Shown here: in pieces, positions 36,913-49,900 of the stretch
How the letters are laid out: each line of letters begins with the position of its first letter
Numbering within the stretch: position 1 is the first letter of the stretch
DNA from: Hyphomicrobiales bacterium
GTDB taxonomy: Bacteria > Pseudomonadota > Alphaproteobacteria > Rhizobiales > Devosiaceae
Assembly (NCBI GenBank): GCA_027487555.1
Contig: JAIYDI010000018.1
Span: forward strand, 542,924 to 606,923
Direction: 5' to 3'
DNA length: 64,000 nt
Made by a program: the position numbers and the translations under genes
The notes under the pieces: generated by a model
Databases searched by the model: none
Seen by the model: only the letters and a program-made list of their open reading frames with translations
What the model was told of the DNA's origin: nothing

Positions 36913-37865
36913 GGGCAAAGAGTTTCGCCAATGCCCAGCCGATCGACCTGCGTGTGCTGCCTGTTCCGGTTTCGATGCCGCGTCGCGGGCTCATGGTCCG
37001 CGCCAACCACGCCTGGGTGCTGCATCAGAAGCGCATCGTCAGGCTTGCCATGGCGAGCCTCATCGTCGCAACCGCCGGCGGGCTCTTCGCCATCAAGGAC
37101 ACACTCTCCACCGTCGCTATGACGGGCCTGCGCTTTGTGCAGGGGGAGTTCGCGCAGGCCGGGTTCGGCATTTCCGGCATCCACATTTCCGGCCAGAGGC
37201 TCACCGCCGACGCGGATATCATCGCGCTGATGACCGTCGGGATGGGGGATTCGACCGTCACCTTCGATGCGCAGAAGGCGCAGGCGCGGCTCAAGTGGCT
37301 GCGTGCGGTGAAATCGGCGACAGTGAAGAAGGTTTACCCCAGCGAGGTCTATGTCGACATCGTCGAAAAAGACCCGGTTGTCCGCTGGCGGGTCGGCAGC
37401 ACGACCTGGCTGCTCGACGAACGCGGCGACCGGATCGGCACCGATGTGTCGAGCTTCAGCAACCTGCCGCTGGTGATCGGCGAGGGCGCATCCGACGACG
37501 CCGTCGCCATGTCGCGGCTGCTCGACCGACACCCGAAACTGCAGGAAGGGCTCGCCGCGCTGAGCCGGATCGGCGACCGCCGGTGGGACCTGATCTATCG
37601 CAACGGCTTGCGCGTGCAACTGCCCGAGACCGGTGTGGCGCAGGCGTTGACGCGCCTCGACGAGTACCAGGCCGGTTACCGGTTGATGGACCGCGACGTG
37701 ACCGTGATCGATCTGCGCGTCGCCGGCCTTGTGACGCTGGCGCCCGGCGAGCAGGCCAGGGAACAACTCGGCAAGACACTCGAGGCCCCGCACAAGGCCA
37801 AGGGCTCGACCGAATATGAAACCGCCGCCGAGAAGAAGTCGGACGGCACGACCGGAACGCAGTGA
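36900..37865 (+). CDS. ftsQ: Cell division protein FtsQ
   Basis: Bitopic divisome protein with a periplasmic POTRA domain. The start is taken as TTG at 36900, inside the end of ddl, because ggagga lies six bases before it; this gives 321 residues (MQQVGAKSFANAQPIDLRVL). A membrane helix is at about 45-65 (LAMASLIVATAGGLFAI). The POTRA start GFGISGIHISGQRLTADADI and WLRAVKSATVKKVYPSEVYV follow. The C-terminus is low-complexity. Overlaps ftsA by four bases (GTGA). Confidence 0.92.
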   Translation: MQQVGAKSFANAQPIDLRVLPVPVSMPRRGLMVRANHAWVLHQKRIVRLAMASLIVATAGGLFAIKDTLSTVAMTGLRFVQGEFAQAGFGISGIHISGQRLTADADIIALMTVGMGDSTVTFDAQKAQARLKWLRAVKSATVKKVYPSEVYVDIVEKDPVVRWRVGSTTWLLDERGDRIGTDVSSFSNLPLVIGEGASDDAVAMSRLLDRHPKLQEGLAALSRIGDRRWDLIYRNGLRVQLPETGVAQALTRLDEYQAGYRLMDRDVTVIDLRVAGLVTLAPGEQAREQLGKTLEAPHKAKGSTEYETAAEKKSDGTTGTQ

Positions 37866-39181
37866 CGATGATGACGGATTCGATGACCGCTCGGCTGAAG
37901 CCGGTGCAGCCCGGACGGACCAGCCTCGTGGCCGTGCTTGACATCGGCTCGACCAAGGTGTGCTGCGTCATTGCGCGGCTGGTGCCGCGCGCCGAAGGCA
38001 AGGCGTTGCGCGGCCGGACCCACGCCATTGAGGTGATCGGCTTCGGCTATGGCCCCTCCGCAGGGGTGAAGAGCGGCGTCGTCACCGATCTCGACAAGGC
38101 CGAGCAGGCGATCCGCACCGTGGTCGGCATGGCCGAGCGTGCCGCGGGCGTGACGCTCGAGTCGGTGATCGTCAATGTCACCGCGGGCCGGTTGGGGTCC
38201 GAAACCTTCTCCGCCAACGTGACGCTGGGTGGCACGGAAGTGGAGCCAGCCGATATCAGCCGCGTGCTGCGCGCCGTGAACGATCGTTCGGTGCGGCCGG
38301 AGCGCTCGATCATCCACGCCTTGCCGATCGGTTACGCTTTGGACGGGCAGAAGGGCATTCGCGATCCCAAGGGCATGGTGGGCGAAAAGCTCGCCATCGA
38401 CGTGGCCGTGGTCTCGTCCGAGACCCTCGCCATGCGCAATATCGAGCTGGTGCTGCATCGCTGCCACCTGCAGATCGAGGCACTGGTCGCCACCCCCTAT
38501 GCCTCGGGGCTCTCGACGCTGGTCGATGACGAGGGCGCGCTCGGCGTTGCCTGCATCGATTTCGGCGGCGCGACAACCACCGTCTCGGTATTTGCCGAGG
38601 GCCAGCTCGTCTATGCCGATGCGATCGCCATCGGGGGGCATCACCTGACACTTGATCTGGCGCGCCAGCTGTCGGTCAGCATTTCGGACGCCGAGCGCAT
38701 GAAGACCATGTATGGCTCGGTCTTGCCGGGGCAGGCCGACGAGCGCGACCTCATCCCGATCACTCCTGTAGGTGCCACGCCGGACGAGGCGCCCGGGCAG
38801 ATCCCGCGCTCGCATCTGACGCGAATCCTGCGTCCGCGCATCGAAGAGGTGATGACTGCCATCAAGGATCGCATGCAGGCGACCGGCATGATGGATATCT
38901 GCGGTCGGCGCTTCGTGCTCACTGGCGGCGGCAGCGAGTTGACCGGACTGCCGGAAGTGGCGCGTCGCATTCTCGCGCGCAATGTGCGCAATGGCCGCCC
39001 GATGGGCCTGTCCGGACTGCCGGATATCGCCAAGGGCGCTGCCTTCGCCACGGTGGCGGGCATGCTGATCTATCCGCAGGTCTGCGCCAGGGAATATGCC
39101 GCGCCGAGCCGCATGGCGCGACTCACAGGCACCGACGGCTACTTCGCCCGGGTGGGGAACTGGCTCAGGACGAGTTTCTAG
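37862..39181 (+). CDS. ftsA: Cell division protein FtsA
   Basis: Actin-like ATPase that tethers FtsZ to the inner membrane. 439 residues from a GTG overlapping ftsQ; ATGs at 37868 and 37871 are alternatives. Phosphate 1 motif AVLDIGSTKVCCVIARL, connector IDFGGATTTVSVFAEG and adenosine loop VLTGGGSELTGLPE are present. The C-terminal amphipathic helix YFARVGNWLRTSF is intact. The TAG stop is formed by the first bases of a mosaic repeat. ftsZ, normally next, is 2.4 kb away beyond two minus-strand genes. Confidence 0.96.
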   Translation: MTMMTDSMTARLKPVQPGRTSLVAVLDIGSTKVCCVIARLVPRAEGKALRGRTHAIEVIGFGYGPSAGVKSGVVTDLDKAEQAIRTVVGMAERAAGVTLESVIVNVTAGRLGSETFSANVTLGGTEVEPADISRVLRAVNDRSVRPERSIIHALPIGYALDGQKGIRDPKGMVGEKLAIDVAVVSSETLAMRNIELVLHRCHLQIEALVATPYASGLSTLVDDEGALGVACIDFGGATTTVSVFAEGQLVYADAIAIGGHHLTLDLARQLSVSISDAERMKTMYGSVLPGQADERDLIPITPVGATPDEAPGQIPRSHLTRILRPRIEEVMTAIKDRMQATGMMDICGRRFVLTGGGSELTGLPEVARRILARNVRNGRPMGLSGLPDIAKGAAFATVAGMLIYPQVCAREYAAPSRMARLTGTDGYFARVGNWLRTSF

Positions 39182-39283
39182 AGCGCTTTCAGGGAAACAT
39201 GCATGAGTTTCCCGTTTCGAAAGCGCGCCAGAACCAGGGTTTGGATCGTTTCAGCGTTTCACCCAAAACGTGAAACGATCTAG
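39179..39283. repeat. Two-module mosaic intergenic repeat (copy 1)
   Basis: Module A has arms gcgctttc (39183-39190) and gaaagcgc (39219-39226). Module B has arms gatcgtttca (39244-39253) and tgaaacgatc (39271-39280). The element's left end forms the ftsA TAG stop; its right end forms the TAG stop of the minus-strand epimerase gene. It aligns, reversed, over about 75 bases with the element at 60228. Confidence 0.85.
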
Positions 39284-40236
39284 CGGGGGCTGTTGGCCAG
39301 CAGACGGTCGAAATAGGCGATCGTTCGCTTGAGGCCGTCGCGCAGTGGAACCTTGGGTGCCCAGCCCAGTGCCTCGCTTGCCAGCGTGATGTCGGGGCAG
39401 CGCTGCTTGGGGTCGTCCTGCGGGAGCGGGTGGCGTACCAAGCGCGCTGAGGAGCCCGTCAGGTCGAGCACTTCGCGCGCCAGTTCTTCTATGGTGAACT
39501 CTTCCGGATTGCCCAGGTTCAATGGCCCGGACAGTGCTTCGGGCGCGGCCATGAAGCGCATCACGCCATCAATCAGGTCATCGACATAGCAGAAGCTGCG
39601 GGTCTGGGCGCCCGTGCCGAAAATCGTGATGTCGCGCCCGGTCAACGCCTGGACGATGAAATTCGAGACCACACGCCCATCATCGGGGTGCATGCGCGGC
39701 CCATAGGTGTTGAAGAAGCGGGCCACCTTGATCTTCAGCCCGTGCTGGCGCTGGTAGTCGAAAAACAGGGTTTCGGCACAGCGCTTGCCTTCATCGTAAC
39801 ACGAGCGCGGGCCGACCGGATTGACATTGCCCCAGTAACTCTCGGGCTGCGGATGCAGCATCGGATCACCATAGACCTCCGAGGTCGATGCCTGGAAGAT
39901 TCTCGCGCCATGTCGCTTGGACAGTTCGAGCATGTTGATGGCGCCCAGCACACTGGTCCTGATCGTCTGCACCGGATCACGCTGGTAGTGGATCGGGCTC
40001 GCCGGGCAGGCGAAATTGTAGATCTGGTCCACCGCGACACTCAGCGGAACACACACATCGTGCGCGATGATTTCGAGCCGGGGGTGGTCGCGCATGGTCG
40101 CGAGATTTTGCCGCGCCCCCGTGTAGAAGCTGTCGACACAGATGATGTGGTGACCTTGCGCCAATAGCGCTTCGCACAGGTGCGACCCGAGAAAGCCGGC
40201 GCCACCGGTGACGAGAATGCGTTGCGGATGGCTCAT
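39280..40236 (-). CDS. UDP-glucuronate decarboxylase (UDP-xylose synthase) family protein
   Basis: 318-residue extended SDR enzyme. NAD motif [16 protein letters not shown] at about 9-24. The active-site Tyr/Lys pair is in [15 protein letters not shown] (YxxxK), with STSEVYGDP before it. [40 protein letters not shown] and [11 protein letters not shown] are typical of UDP-glucuronate decarboxylases, which make UDP-xylose for surface polysaccharide. It lies on the minus strand between ftsA and ftsZ, with a glycosyltransferase upstream. Its TAG stop sits in the mosaic repeat. Confidence 0.88.
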   Translation of the reverse strand: MSHPQRILVTGGAGFLGSHLCEALLAQGHHIICVDSFYTGARQNLATMRDHPRLEIIAHDVCVPLSVAVDQIYNFACPASPIHYQRDPVQTIRTSVLGAINMLELSKRHGARIFQASTSEVYGDPMLHPQPESYWGNVNPVGPRSCYDEGKRCAETLFFDYQRQHGLKIKVARFFNTYGPRMHPDDGRVVSNFIVQALTGRDITIFGTGAQTRSFCYVDDLIDGVMRFMAAPEALSGPLNLGNPEEFTIEELAREVLDLTGSSARLVRHPLPQDDPKQRCPDITLASEALGWAPKVPLRDGLKRTIAYFDRLLANSPR

Positions 40237-40293
40237 TATGTCCTCGGGGGCAGATTGGCTGCTGTCAGGTCCGGGAGCGTGCTCTCAGACATG

Positions 40294-41274
40294 TCAGTTC
40301 ACCCTGAAGCTTGCAATGGCGTGCTCGACGAACGCCTCGAGTCCCCGCCGCTCCCGTTCGGGGGAGTAGCGATCGGCAAGCCGCGCGATAGGCTCGGCGA
40401 ACTCGTCCGCAACGCTTGCGCCGTTATCCTGCCGCGCCACCTCGCGCTCCACTGCCGCAGCGTAGGGCAGGAAGTCACCATGCTCGATCGGCTCGAACAG
40501 CGGAGGCTCGAAATACTCGCGGCCTCCGATCCCGGTATAGCCGATCACCTTGTTGCCCAGCAGGGCCGCCTCGACGGGGGGCAGACCGAAGCCCTCCCAA
40601 TAGGAGAATGAAAGGAACAGCTTGGAGGCCCGAAGAAGCTCCACCACGCCCGCTTCGCCCAACCCGTCAATCGGCTGGATAGTCCAGCCGCGCAGGTCTC
40701 GTCCCCACAGATGGCGCATGAGCATCCGGCTGTGCTGCGGCAGCTTCCTGGGCATGTATGTGATGAGGTTGCGCTTCTCTCCGCCCCCGGAAAACACCTT
40801 TTTGTCAAAGGCATAATTGATATCGAAGATCGGCGGCTTCAGATCCGGGAAGACGCTGCGCAGGGTGGACGTAATGTGTGCGCTGGTGGAGACGATGTTG
40901 ATCGCACCATCATAGAGCGCCGCGAGCTCCGCCATGGCCATCCCATGCTGCAGCACGTAGAATCCGTTCTGCACCAGGATGGCGTAACGGAGCCCGGTCT
41001 TTTGCAGGATCGGTGCCTTTGCTTCCACCATGATCTCCGGCAAGACGATCAGGTCGGTATCTCGATTGAAGCGATTGTCGCGCTTGTGGATATGGGGCAC
41101 CTCCCATGTCGGTACGAACTCCGGGTGATTGACGATATGGATCGCCGATGCAACGCCATAGTCCGCCATGCCATTGATCAAGTGCGAGTGGCGAAGCAAA
41201 TACTTTATCCCCCCTGTTGGTCGATTTTCCGGAATACAGAAATAGTATATATTCCTGAGTTGCTGCTGACTCAT
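40294..41274 (-). CDS. Glycosyltransferase, GT4-like fold
   Basis: Probable surface-polysaccharide glycosyltransferase. The chosen ATG gives 326 residues (MSQQQLRNIYYFCIPENRPT); the frame stays open to 41421, so the start is uncertain. The N-terminal half contains PTGGIKYLLRHSHLING and an acceptor-like domain. The C-terminal half has the nucleotide-sugar region LFLSFSYWEGFGLPPVEAAL followed by GNKVIGYTGIGGREYF, as in GT-B enzymes of family GT4. It pairs with the UDP-xylose synthase-like gene (57-base gap) in the ftsA-ftsZ interval. The 5' end is visibly AT-richer than the surrounding genes. Confidence 0.78.
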   Translation of the reverse strand: MSQQQLRNIYYFCIPENRPTGGIKYLLRHSHLINGMADYGVASAIHIVNHPEFVPTWEVPHIHKRDNRFNRDTDLIVLPEIMVEAKAPILQKTGLRYAILVQNGFYVLQHGMAMAELAALYDGAINIVSTSAHITSTLRSVFPDLKPPIFDINYAFDKKVFSGGGEKRNLITYMPRKLPQHSRMLMRHLWGRDLRGWTIQPIDGLGEAGVVELLRASKLFLSFSYWEGFGLPPVEAALLGNKVIGYTGIGGREYFEPPLFEPIEHGDFLPYAAAVEREVARQDNGASVADEFAEPIARLADRYSPERERRGLEAFVEHAIASFRVN

Positions 41275-41465
41275 CGCGCGTCGCCCAGCTTGATCTTTTT
41301 GTGACTCGGACCAACAGCGCCTCTCGACTGCTGCAACCGAACCGATAAGGCCGGAGCGTAGCGCCTGTTTATGCTGCCGCTCCAGGCATTGGTGTATTCT
41401 GGTAAACGCGTAGACCGCCATTCAACCTATCGTGCGGCGGTCCGCCCCCAACCTGAGGTTTATGC

Positions 41466-41480
41466 TTAACAGATGGTTAG
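41466..41480. promoter_or_regulatory. CtrA-like box upstream of ftsZ
   Basis: TTAA-N7-TTAG (TTAA at 41466-41469, TTAG at 41477-41480) differs from the CtrA consensus TTAA-N7-TTAA by one base. It is 119 bases before the ftsZ ATG. Further gattaac and gttaac motifs lie between it and the gene, so the 177-base gap probably holds the ftsZ promoter. Confidence 0.55.
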
Positions 41481-41598
41481 CGGGCGGCGGTGCCGGTTTG
41501 CAAATTGCTACACCGTTAACGGAAAGCGCCGTTTTGTTAGGGTCTGATTAACGAATTGGCGACTAAAACTGATCCCACACGCCACTCATGGGGCCATC

Positions 41599-43275
41599 AT
41601 GACGATCAATCTGACCATCCCGGACATTCAAGAACTGAAGCCCCGCATCACCGTGTTCGGTGTCGGTGGGGCGGGCGGCAACGCGGTCAACAACATGATC
41701 GCCTCCGGGTTGTCGGGGGTGGATTTTGTCGTTGCCAATACCGACGCCCAGGCGCTCGCGCTGTCGAGTGCGCAGCGCATCATCCAGCTCGGTGTTTCGG
41801 TCACCGAGGGGCTCGGCGCCGGCTCGCACCCCGAAGTGGGTCGCGCGGCGGCTGAAGAGAGCTATGACGAAATCAACGACCACCTGTCGGGCGCCCATAT
41901 GGTGTTCATCACCGCGGGCATGGGCGGTGGCACCGGTACCGGCGCGGCGCCTGTCGTGGCGCGTGCCGCTCGCGAGCAGGGTATCCTGACTGTCGGCGTG
42001 GTGACCAAGCCCTTCACCTTCGAGGGCAATCGCCGTACGCGCCTTGCCGAGGATGGCATCGACGAGCTGCACCGGCATGTCGATACGCTGATCGTCATTC
42101 CGAACCAGAACCTGTTCCGCGTCGCCAACGAGAAGACCACCTTCGCCGATGCCTTCAAGATGGCCGATCAGGTGCTCTATTCCGGTGTCGCCTGCATCAC
42201 CGACCTGATGGTCAAGGAAGGCCTGATCAATCTCGACTTCGCCGACGTGCGCGCCGTGATGCGCGGCATGGGCAAGGCCATGATGGGGACGGGCGAAGCC
42301 TCCGGCGAGGATCGTGCCCGTCACGCGGCCGAAGCCGCCATCGCGAATCCACTGCTCGACGATGTGTCTATGCATGGCGCGCGTGGCCTGCTCATCTCGA
42401 TCACCGGCGGCCCTGACCTGACCCTGTACGAAGTCGATGAAGCGGCGAGCCGCATCCGCGAGGAAGTCGATTCGGATGCCAACATCATCCTCGGCGCGAC
42501 CTTCGATCCCGACATGACCGGTACGATCCGCGTGGCCGTCGTTGCCACCGGTACCGACGCCACCATGGTGCAGGCTCTCGAGCCGATGAAGGCGAACCCG
42601 GCCCGTGCGCCGCTCCAGGCCGCCGTGATGCGCCAGGCGCGTCCCGAGCCCGCTCCGCAGGTCACGAGCTACCAGCAGCCCGCAGCCCCCGCTCCGCAGC
42701 CGCAGGTTGCCGCCCAGATCGAGACGCAGATGCAGCAGGCCGTGGCCGACGCCGTCAGCCATGGCGAGCCGAGCTATGCAGAGTACAGCGACGATGATGG
42801 AATCACCGTCGAGCCCTACATCCCCGCAGCCGTTCACGGGCATATCGAGGAGCCGGCACGAATCGTCGAAGCCCCGATTCCGAGTGCCTATGTGCCCTCG
42901 AGCGCCGAGCGGCCCGATGGTCAGCGCCGCATGCCGCGGACGGAAGAGCTGCCGGTTGTTGCACGCCGGACACTCTCCGAGCAGGAAAAGCAGGATCCTG
43001 AGCCCCGCAATGCCCGCGCGCTGTTCAAGCGGCTCGCGTCCAATGTCGGGCTGAGCCTGAAGGCGAACGAGCCGCATCGCCCTGATGCGCATCTCGAGCC
43101 GAGCGCCGACGATGCTGCCGCGCGCAGCGCCATCGAGGCCGGCGCCTCGCGAAATGCCCGGAATTCCGGGGCTCCCGAGGGGGCTCGCGGCCAGCTCGAC
43201 GCGCAGGGCAGGGCCCAGCCGCAGGCCGGCAAGGAGCAGATCGAAATCCCGGCCTTCCTGCGCAAGCACGGCTGA
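41599..43275 (+). CDS. ftsZ: Cell division protein FtsZ
   Basis: Tubulin-like GTPase forming the division ring. 558 residues. The GTPase domain shows [15 protein letters not shown], the tubulin signature [13 protein letters not shown] near 107-119, and T7 loop [11 protein letters not shown]. From about residue 330 a long Ala/Pro/Gln/Glu-rich disordered linker extends to about 545. The conserved C-terminal peptide IPAFLRKHG binds FtsA and other partners. Unusually it is not adjacent to ftsA and so has its own upstream region with a CtrA-like box. An intrinsic terminator follows. Confidence 0.97.
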   Translation: MTINLTIPDIQELKPRITVFGVGGAGGNAVNNMIASGLSGVDFVVANTDAQALALSSAQRIIQLGVSVTEGLGAGSHPEVGRAAAEESYDEINDHLSGAHMVFITAGMGGGTGTGAAPVVARAAREQGILTVGVVTKPFTFEGNRRTRLAEDGIDELHRHVDTLIVIPNQNLFRVANEKTTFADAFKMADQVLYSGVACITDLMVKEGLINLDFADVRAVMRGMGKAMMGTGEASGEDRARHAAEAAIANPLLDDVSMHGARGLLISITGGPDLTLYEVDEAASRIREEVDSDANIILGATFDPDMTGTIRVAVVATGTDATMVQALEPMKANPARAPLQAAVMRQARPEPAPQVTSYQQPAAPAPQPQVAAQIETQMQQAVADAVSHGEPSYAEYSDDDGITVEPYIPAAVHGHIEEPARIVEAPIPSAYVPSSAERPDGQRRMPRTEELPVVARRTLSEQEKQDPEPRNARALFKRLASNVGLSLKANEPHRPDAHLEPSADDAAARSAIEAGASRNARNSGAPEGARGQLDAQGRAQPQAGKEQIEIPAFLRKHG

Positions 43276-43304
43276 TCGGCCTCAGCGAGGCATGTGTACA
43301 TCAG

Positions 43305-43338
43305 ATCCCGGTGCGGCTTCCGCGCCGGGATTTTATTG
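43305..43338 (+). terminator. Rho-independent terminator between ftsZ and lpxC
   Basis: Arms tcccggtgcg (43306-43315) and cgcgccggga (43321-43330) pair with one G-T contact, loop gcttc, followed by ttttattgttt. It should at least partly uncouple lpxC from ftsZ. Confidence 0.85.
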
Positions 43339-43380
43339 TTTAAGACTGCTTCGGGTTTGGACGGGGCTGGAGTCCTCAGT

Positions 43381-44337
43381 ATGCAGAAACTTTCGGCGCG
43401 GCAGCGAACCCTCGCGGATGCCATCGAGTTCAGTGGCATTGGCGTGCATTCGGGAGCTCCGGTCACCCTGGCGATCGAGCCCGCCGCGCCCGACAGTGGC
43501 TACACCATCACCCGCGTCGTGGGCGACGGCCGCAAGGTCGGCCCGGTGCAGGTGCATTTCTCGCGCGTGACGCGCACGACGCTGTGCACCACGATCGACC
43601 TCGGCGACAGCGTCTCGGTGGCCACCGTCGAGCATGTGATTTCCGCCTTGTCCGGCCTCGGTGTCGACAACGCCCACCTCGTGCTCTCGGGCGCCGAATG
43701 CCCGATCATCGATGGCAGCGCCTGGCCCTTCGTCGAGGGCATCATGAAGGTCGGGCTTTCCGTGCAGCCCGCGCCACGCCGCTATATCAAGATCATGCGG
43801 CAGGTCCTGGTGCGCAACAACGAGGCCTCGGCGGCGCTCGAACCCTATAATGGCAGGATGTTCGACCTCGAGATCGATTTCGACTCGCGGGTGATCGGCC
43901 GGCAGCGGATGATTTTCGACTGGACGCCGCGCAAGTACTACGAGGACGTCAGCCGCGCCCGCACCTTCGGGTTCGTTCGCGATGCCAAGATCCTGCGGCA
44001 GGCGGGCTATGCGCTCGGCTCGTCGATGGACAATTCCATCACCGTTCACGAGGATCGCATCCTCAACCCCGGCGGCCTGCGCTACGAGGATGAGTTCGTG
44101 CGGCACAAGCTGCTCGACGCCATTGGCGACCTCGCGCTCTGCGGCCTGCCGATCTATGGACGGTTCCGCTCCTACAAGGGCGGGCATGCGCTGAACGCGC
44201 TGGTTCTCCACGGCTTGTTCGCCAGCGAGGCGAACTACGAGGTAGTCACGGCAGACGAACTGCCCTATGCCTTCGATGCGCTCGACGACATGCCCACCGG
44301 CATCGACGTGCGTTCATATCTGCGGTCCGTCGGCTGA
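43381..44337 (+). CDS. lpxC: UDP-3-O-acyl-GlcNAc deacetylase
   Basis: Zinc enzyme for the committed step of lipid A synthesis. 318 residues from ATG (MQKLSARQRTLADAIEFSGI). Zinc and catalytic elements are VATVEHVISALSGLGVDNAH, the ECPIIDGSAWPFVEGI segment and the C-terminal HKLLDAIGDLALCGLPI plus KGGHALN. Start choice follows family length; upstream codons lie in the terminator. It shows that the cell makes LPS, so Gram-negative. Confidence 0.96.
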   Translation: MQKLSARQRTLADAIEFSGIGVHSGAPVTLAIEPAAPDSGYTITRVVGDGRKVGPVQVHFSRVTRTTLCTTIDLGDSVSVATVEHVISALSGLGVDNAHLVLSGAECPIIDGSAWPFVEGIMKVGLSVQPAPRRYIKIMRQVLVRNNEASAALEPYNGRMFDLEIDFDSRVIGRQRMIFDWTPRKYYEDVSRARTFGFVRDAKILRQAGYALGSSMDNSITVHEDRILNPGGLRYEDEFVRHKLLDAIGDLALCGLPIYGRFRSYKGGHALNALVLHGLFASEANYEVVTADELPYAFDALDDMPTGIDVRSYLRSVG

Positions 44338-44412
44338 CGCGCCACAGTTTTGATCGTATTTGCAACTAGTCAGCCATACGTTTTGTGGCGGCAAGAAGGG
44401 CAGGGGCAGATC

Positions 44413-45255
44413 GTGACGATCTCTCGCATCAATGCAGGTTCATATCCCGTGGCGCGCCTTGTTATGGCGGCGGCTGTTGCGGCGATGCTCGCGGGCTGCG
44501 GCATGTTCGGCGCCAACAAGATCAAGGAAGAGCCGATCGTCCCGGCCGATGTCCTGTATAATCAGGCCATCAAGGAGATGGACGACCAGAAGTACATGAC
44601 GGCGACGACTACGCTGCAGAAGCTGCAGCGCCAGCACCCGGACAGCGACTTCTACGAGAAGGCGAAGCTGATGGAGGTTTTCGCCAGTTACCGCATCGGC
44701 AAGTTCGATGATGCGATCGCTGCCGCCGACCGGTATCTCGCGCTCTACCCGACCAGCAAGGAAGTGCCCTATATCCTGTTCCTCAAGGGCAATTCCTATT
44801 TCGGGCAGATCAAGGACATCACCCGCGACCAGCAGATTTCGCAGGACGCAATCGATACCTACACGCTGATCCTCTCGAACTATCCCAGCAGCCCCTATGC
44901 GAAGGATGCCCGTGAGCGCCTCGCGACGGGGTTTGACCAGCTTGCCGGCAAGGAGATGTCGGTTGGCCGCTATTATCTCGGCAATGGCAACTACGTCGCC
45001 GCCATCAACCGCTTCACCGTCGTGGCCGAGAAGTACCAGACCTCCAGCCAGATTGAAGAAGCGCTGTTCCGCCTGACCGAGGCGAACCTGGCGTTGGGCC
45101 TGATTGGCGAGGCGCAGACAGCTGCTGCCGTGCTCGGGCACAATTACCCGCAATCGAACTGGTACAAGCAGGCTTACGATCTGTTGCAGAAGCAGGGCAT
45201 CACACCGCAGGTGAATGCCTCGTCGAAGCTCGCAAAGCTCAGCCAGAAGAGCTGA
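44413..45255 (+). CDS. bamD: Outer-membrane protein assembly factor BamD
   Basis: Essential lipoprotein of the BAM complex that inserts beta-barrel proteins. 280 residues from a GTG (MTISRINAGSYPVARLVMAA). Lipobox LAGC near residue 29, so it is anchored by a lipid to the outer membrane. Tetratricopeptide-type repeats follow (YNQAIKEMDDQKYMTATTTL, FDDAIAAADRYLALYP, YVAAINRFTVVAEKY). Position after lpxC and before recN is the usual one in alphaproteobacteria. Confidence 0.94.
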   Translation: MTISRINAGSYPVARLVMAAAVAAMLAGCGMFGANKIKEEPIVPADVLYNQAIKEMDDQKYMTATTTLQKLQRQHPDSDFYEKAKLMEVFASYRIGKFDDAIAAADRYLALYPTSKEVPYILFLKGNSYFGQIKDITRDQQISQDAIDTYTLILSNYPSSPYAKDARERLATGFDQLAGKEMSVGRYYLGNGNYVAAINRFTVVAEKYQTSSQIEEALFRLTEANLALGLIGEAQTAAAVLGHNYPQSNWYKQAYDLLQKQGITPQVNASSKLAKLSQKS

Positions 45256-45448
45256 CGGCACGATTTTTGTTGCCGGTTTGTTCTGGTCTGGTATGAACTG
45301 GTGTCACTGCCGGTCGCACTGGGCCGGTCGCCTGCGCTGAGCAATCCGAGGCGCAGGATGTGCCGGACGGGTCCGTGGATCGGTCTCGAAAGCGCTTCAG
45401 AGGTGAGCCGGGCCAGTGCCGCCTCGGCAATACGGGGGCAGGGTCCGC

Positions 45449-49260
<3,812 letters not shown>

Positions 49261-49427
49261 TCCTCCTCGCGGTCGCGCCACCGAGGGAGGTCCTTGGCAC
49301 GCGCGTCTCAGAGGGTGAGAGGCGCGCCAGCCGGTCAGCTGGCGTTCAGGCGCCGGCAGGTAACGAGACACAAACGACAGGCGGCGCTGCGATGCACCGG
49401 TCAGAACTGAACGCGATGGAGTGCCGA

Positions 49428-49898
49428 ATGAAGGTCTGGGGCGTTGGATTTGTGGCGTTGAGCGTCGCGTTTGTCTCGGGAGCCGCCTATGCCGGGGATT
49501 TCGCCGATCCAGTGAAACTGCTCGAAGCGATCTACGATCAATATGCGCCGAGCCGGGAGTTCCCCGACGATGATCTCATCACGGCGCAGCAGTCGCAGCG
49601 GCTCAACGCCCTCTACGATGCCGACGCGAGGGAGGCGGGGGACGAGATCGGCCGGATCGATTTCGACCCCTATGTCAACGGGCAGGACTACGAGATCAAG
49701 AGGCTCAAGATCGACAAGCCGCTCTATGCCGGGGGCAAGGCCATCGTGCACGTCACCTTCGAGAATTTCGGCGATGCGCAGGATCTGGGCATAGCGCTCG
49801 TCAAGGAAGGCGAGTCCTGGAAGGTCGACAATATCTGGGCGGGTGGCGAATATCCGTTCGACCTGCTGGATATCCTGCAGGCGCCGCTGCCGAAATAA
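49428..49898 (+). CDS. Secreted small protein, DUF3828-like
   Basis: 156 residues from the ATG preceded by ggag (MKVWGVGFVALSVAFVSGAA). An N-terminal signal peptide with likely cleavage after AYA makes it probably periplasmic. The mature part starts DFADPVKLLEAIYDQYAPSR and ends WKVDNIWAGGEYPFDLLDIL, a pattern resembling DUF3828 proteins; I am not certain. No function is known. It lies alone between ligA and the convergent photolyase gene, whose end is two bases away. Confidence 0.7.
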   Translation: MKVWGVGFVALSVAFVSGAAYAGDFADPVKLLEAIYDQYAPSREFPDDDLITAQQSQRLNALYDADAREAGDEIGRIDFDPYVNGQDYEIKRLKIDKPLYAGGKAIVHVTFENFGDAQDLGIALVKEGESWKVDNIWAGGEYPFDLLDILQAPLPK

Positions 49899-49900
49899 GC

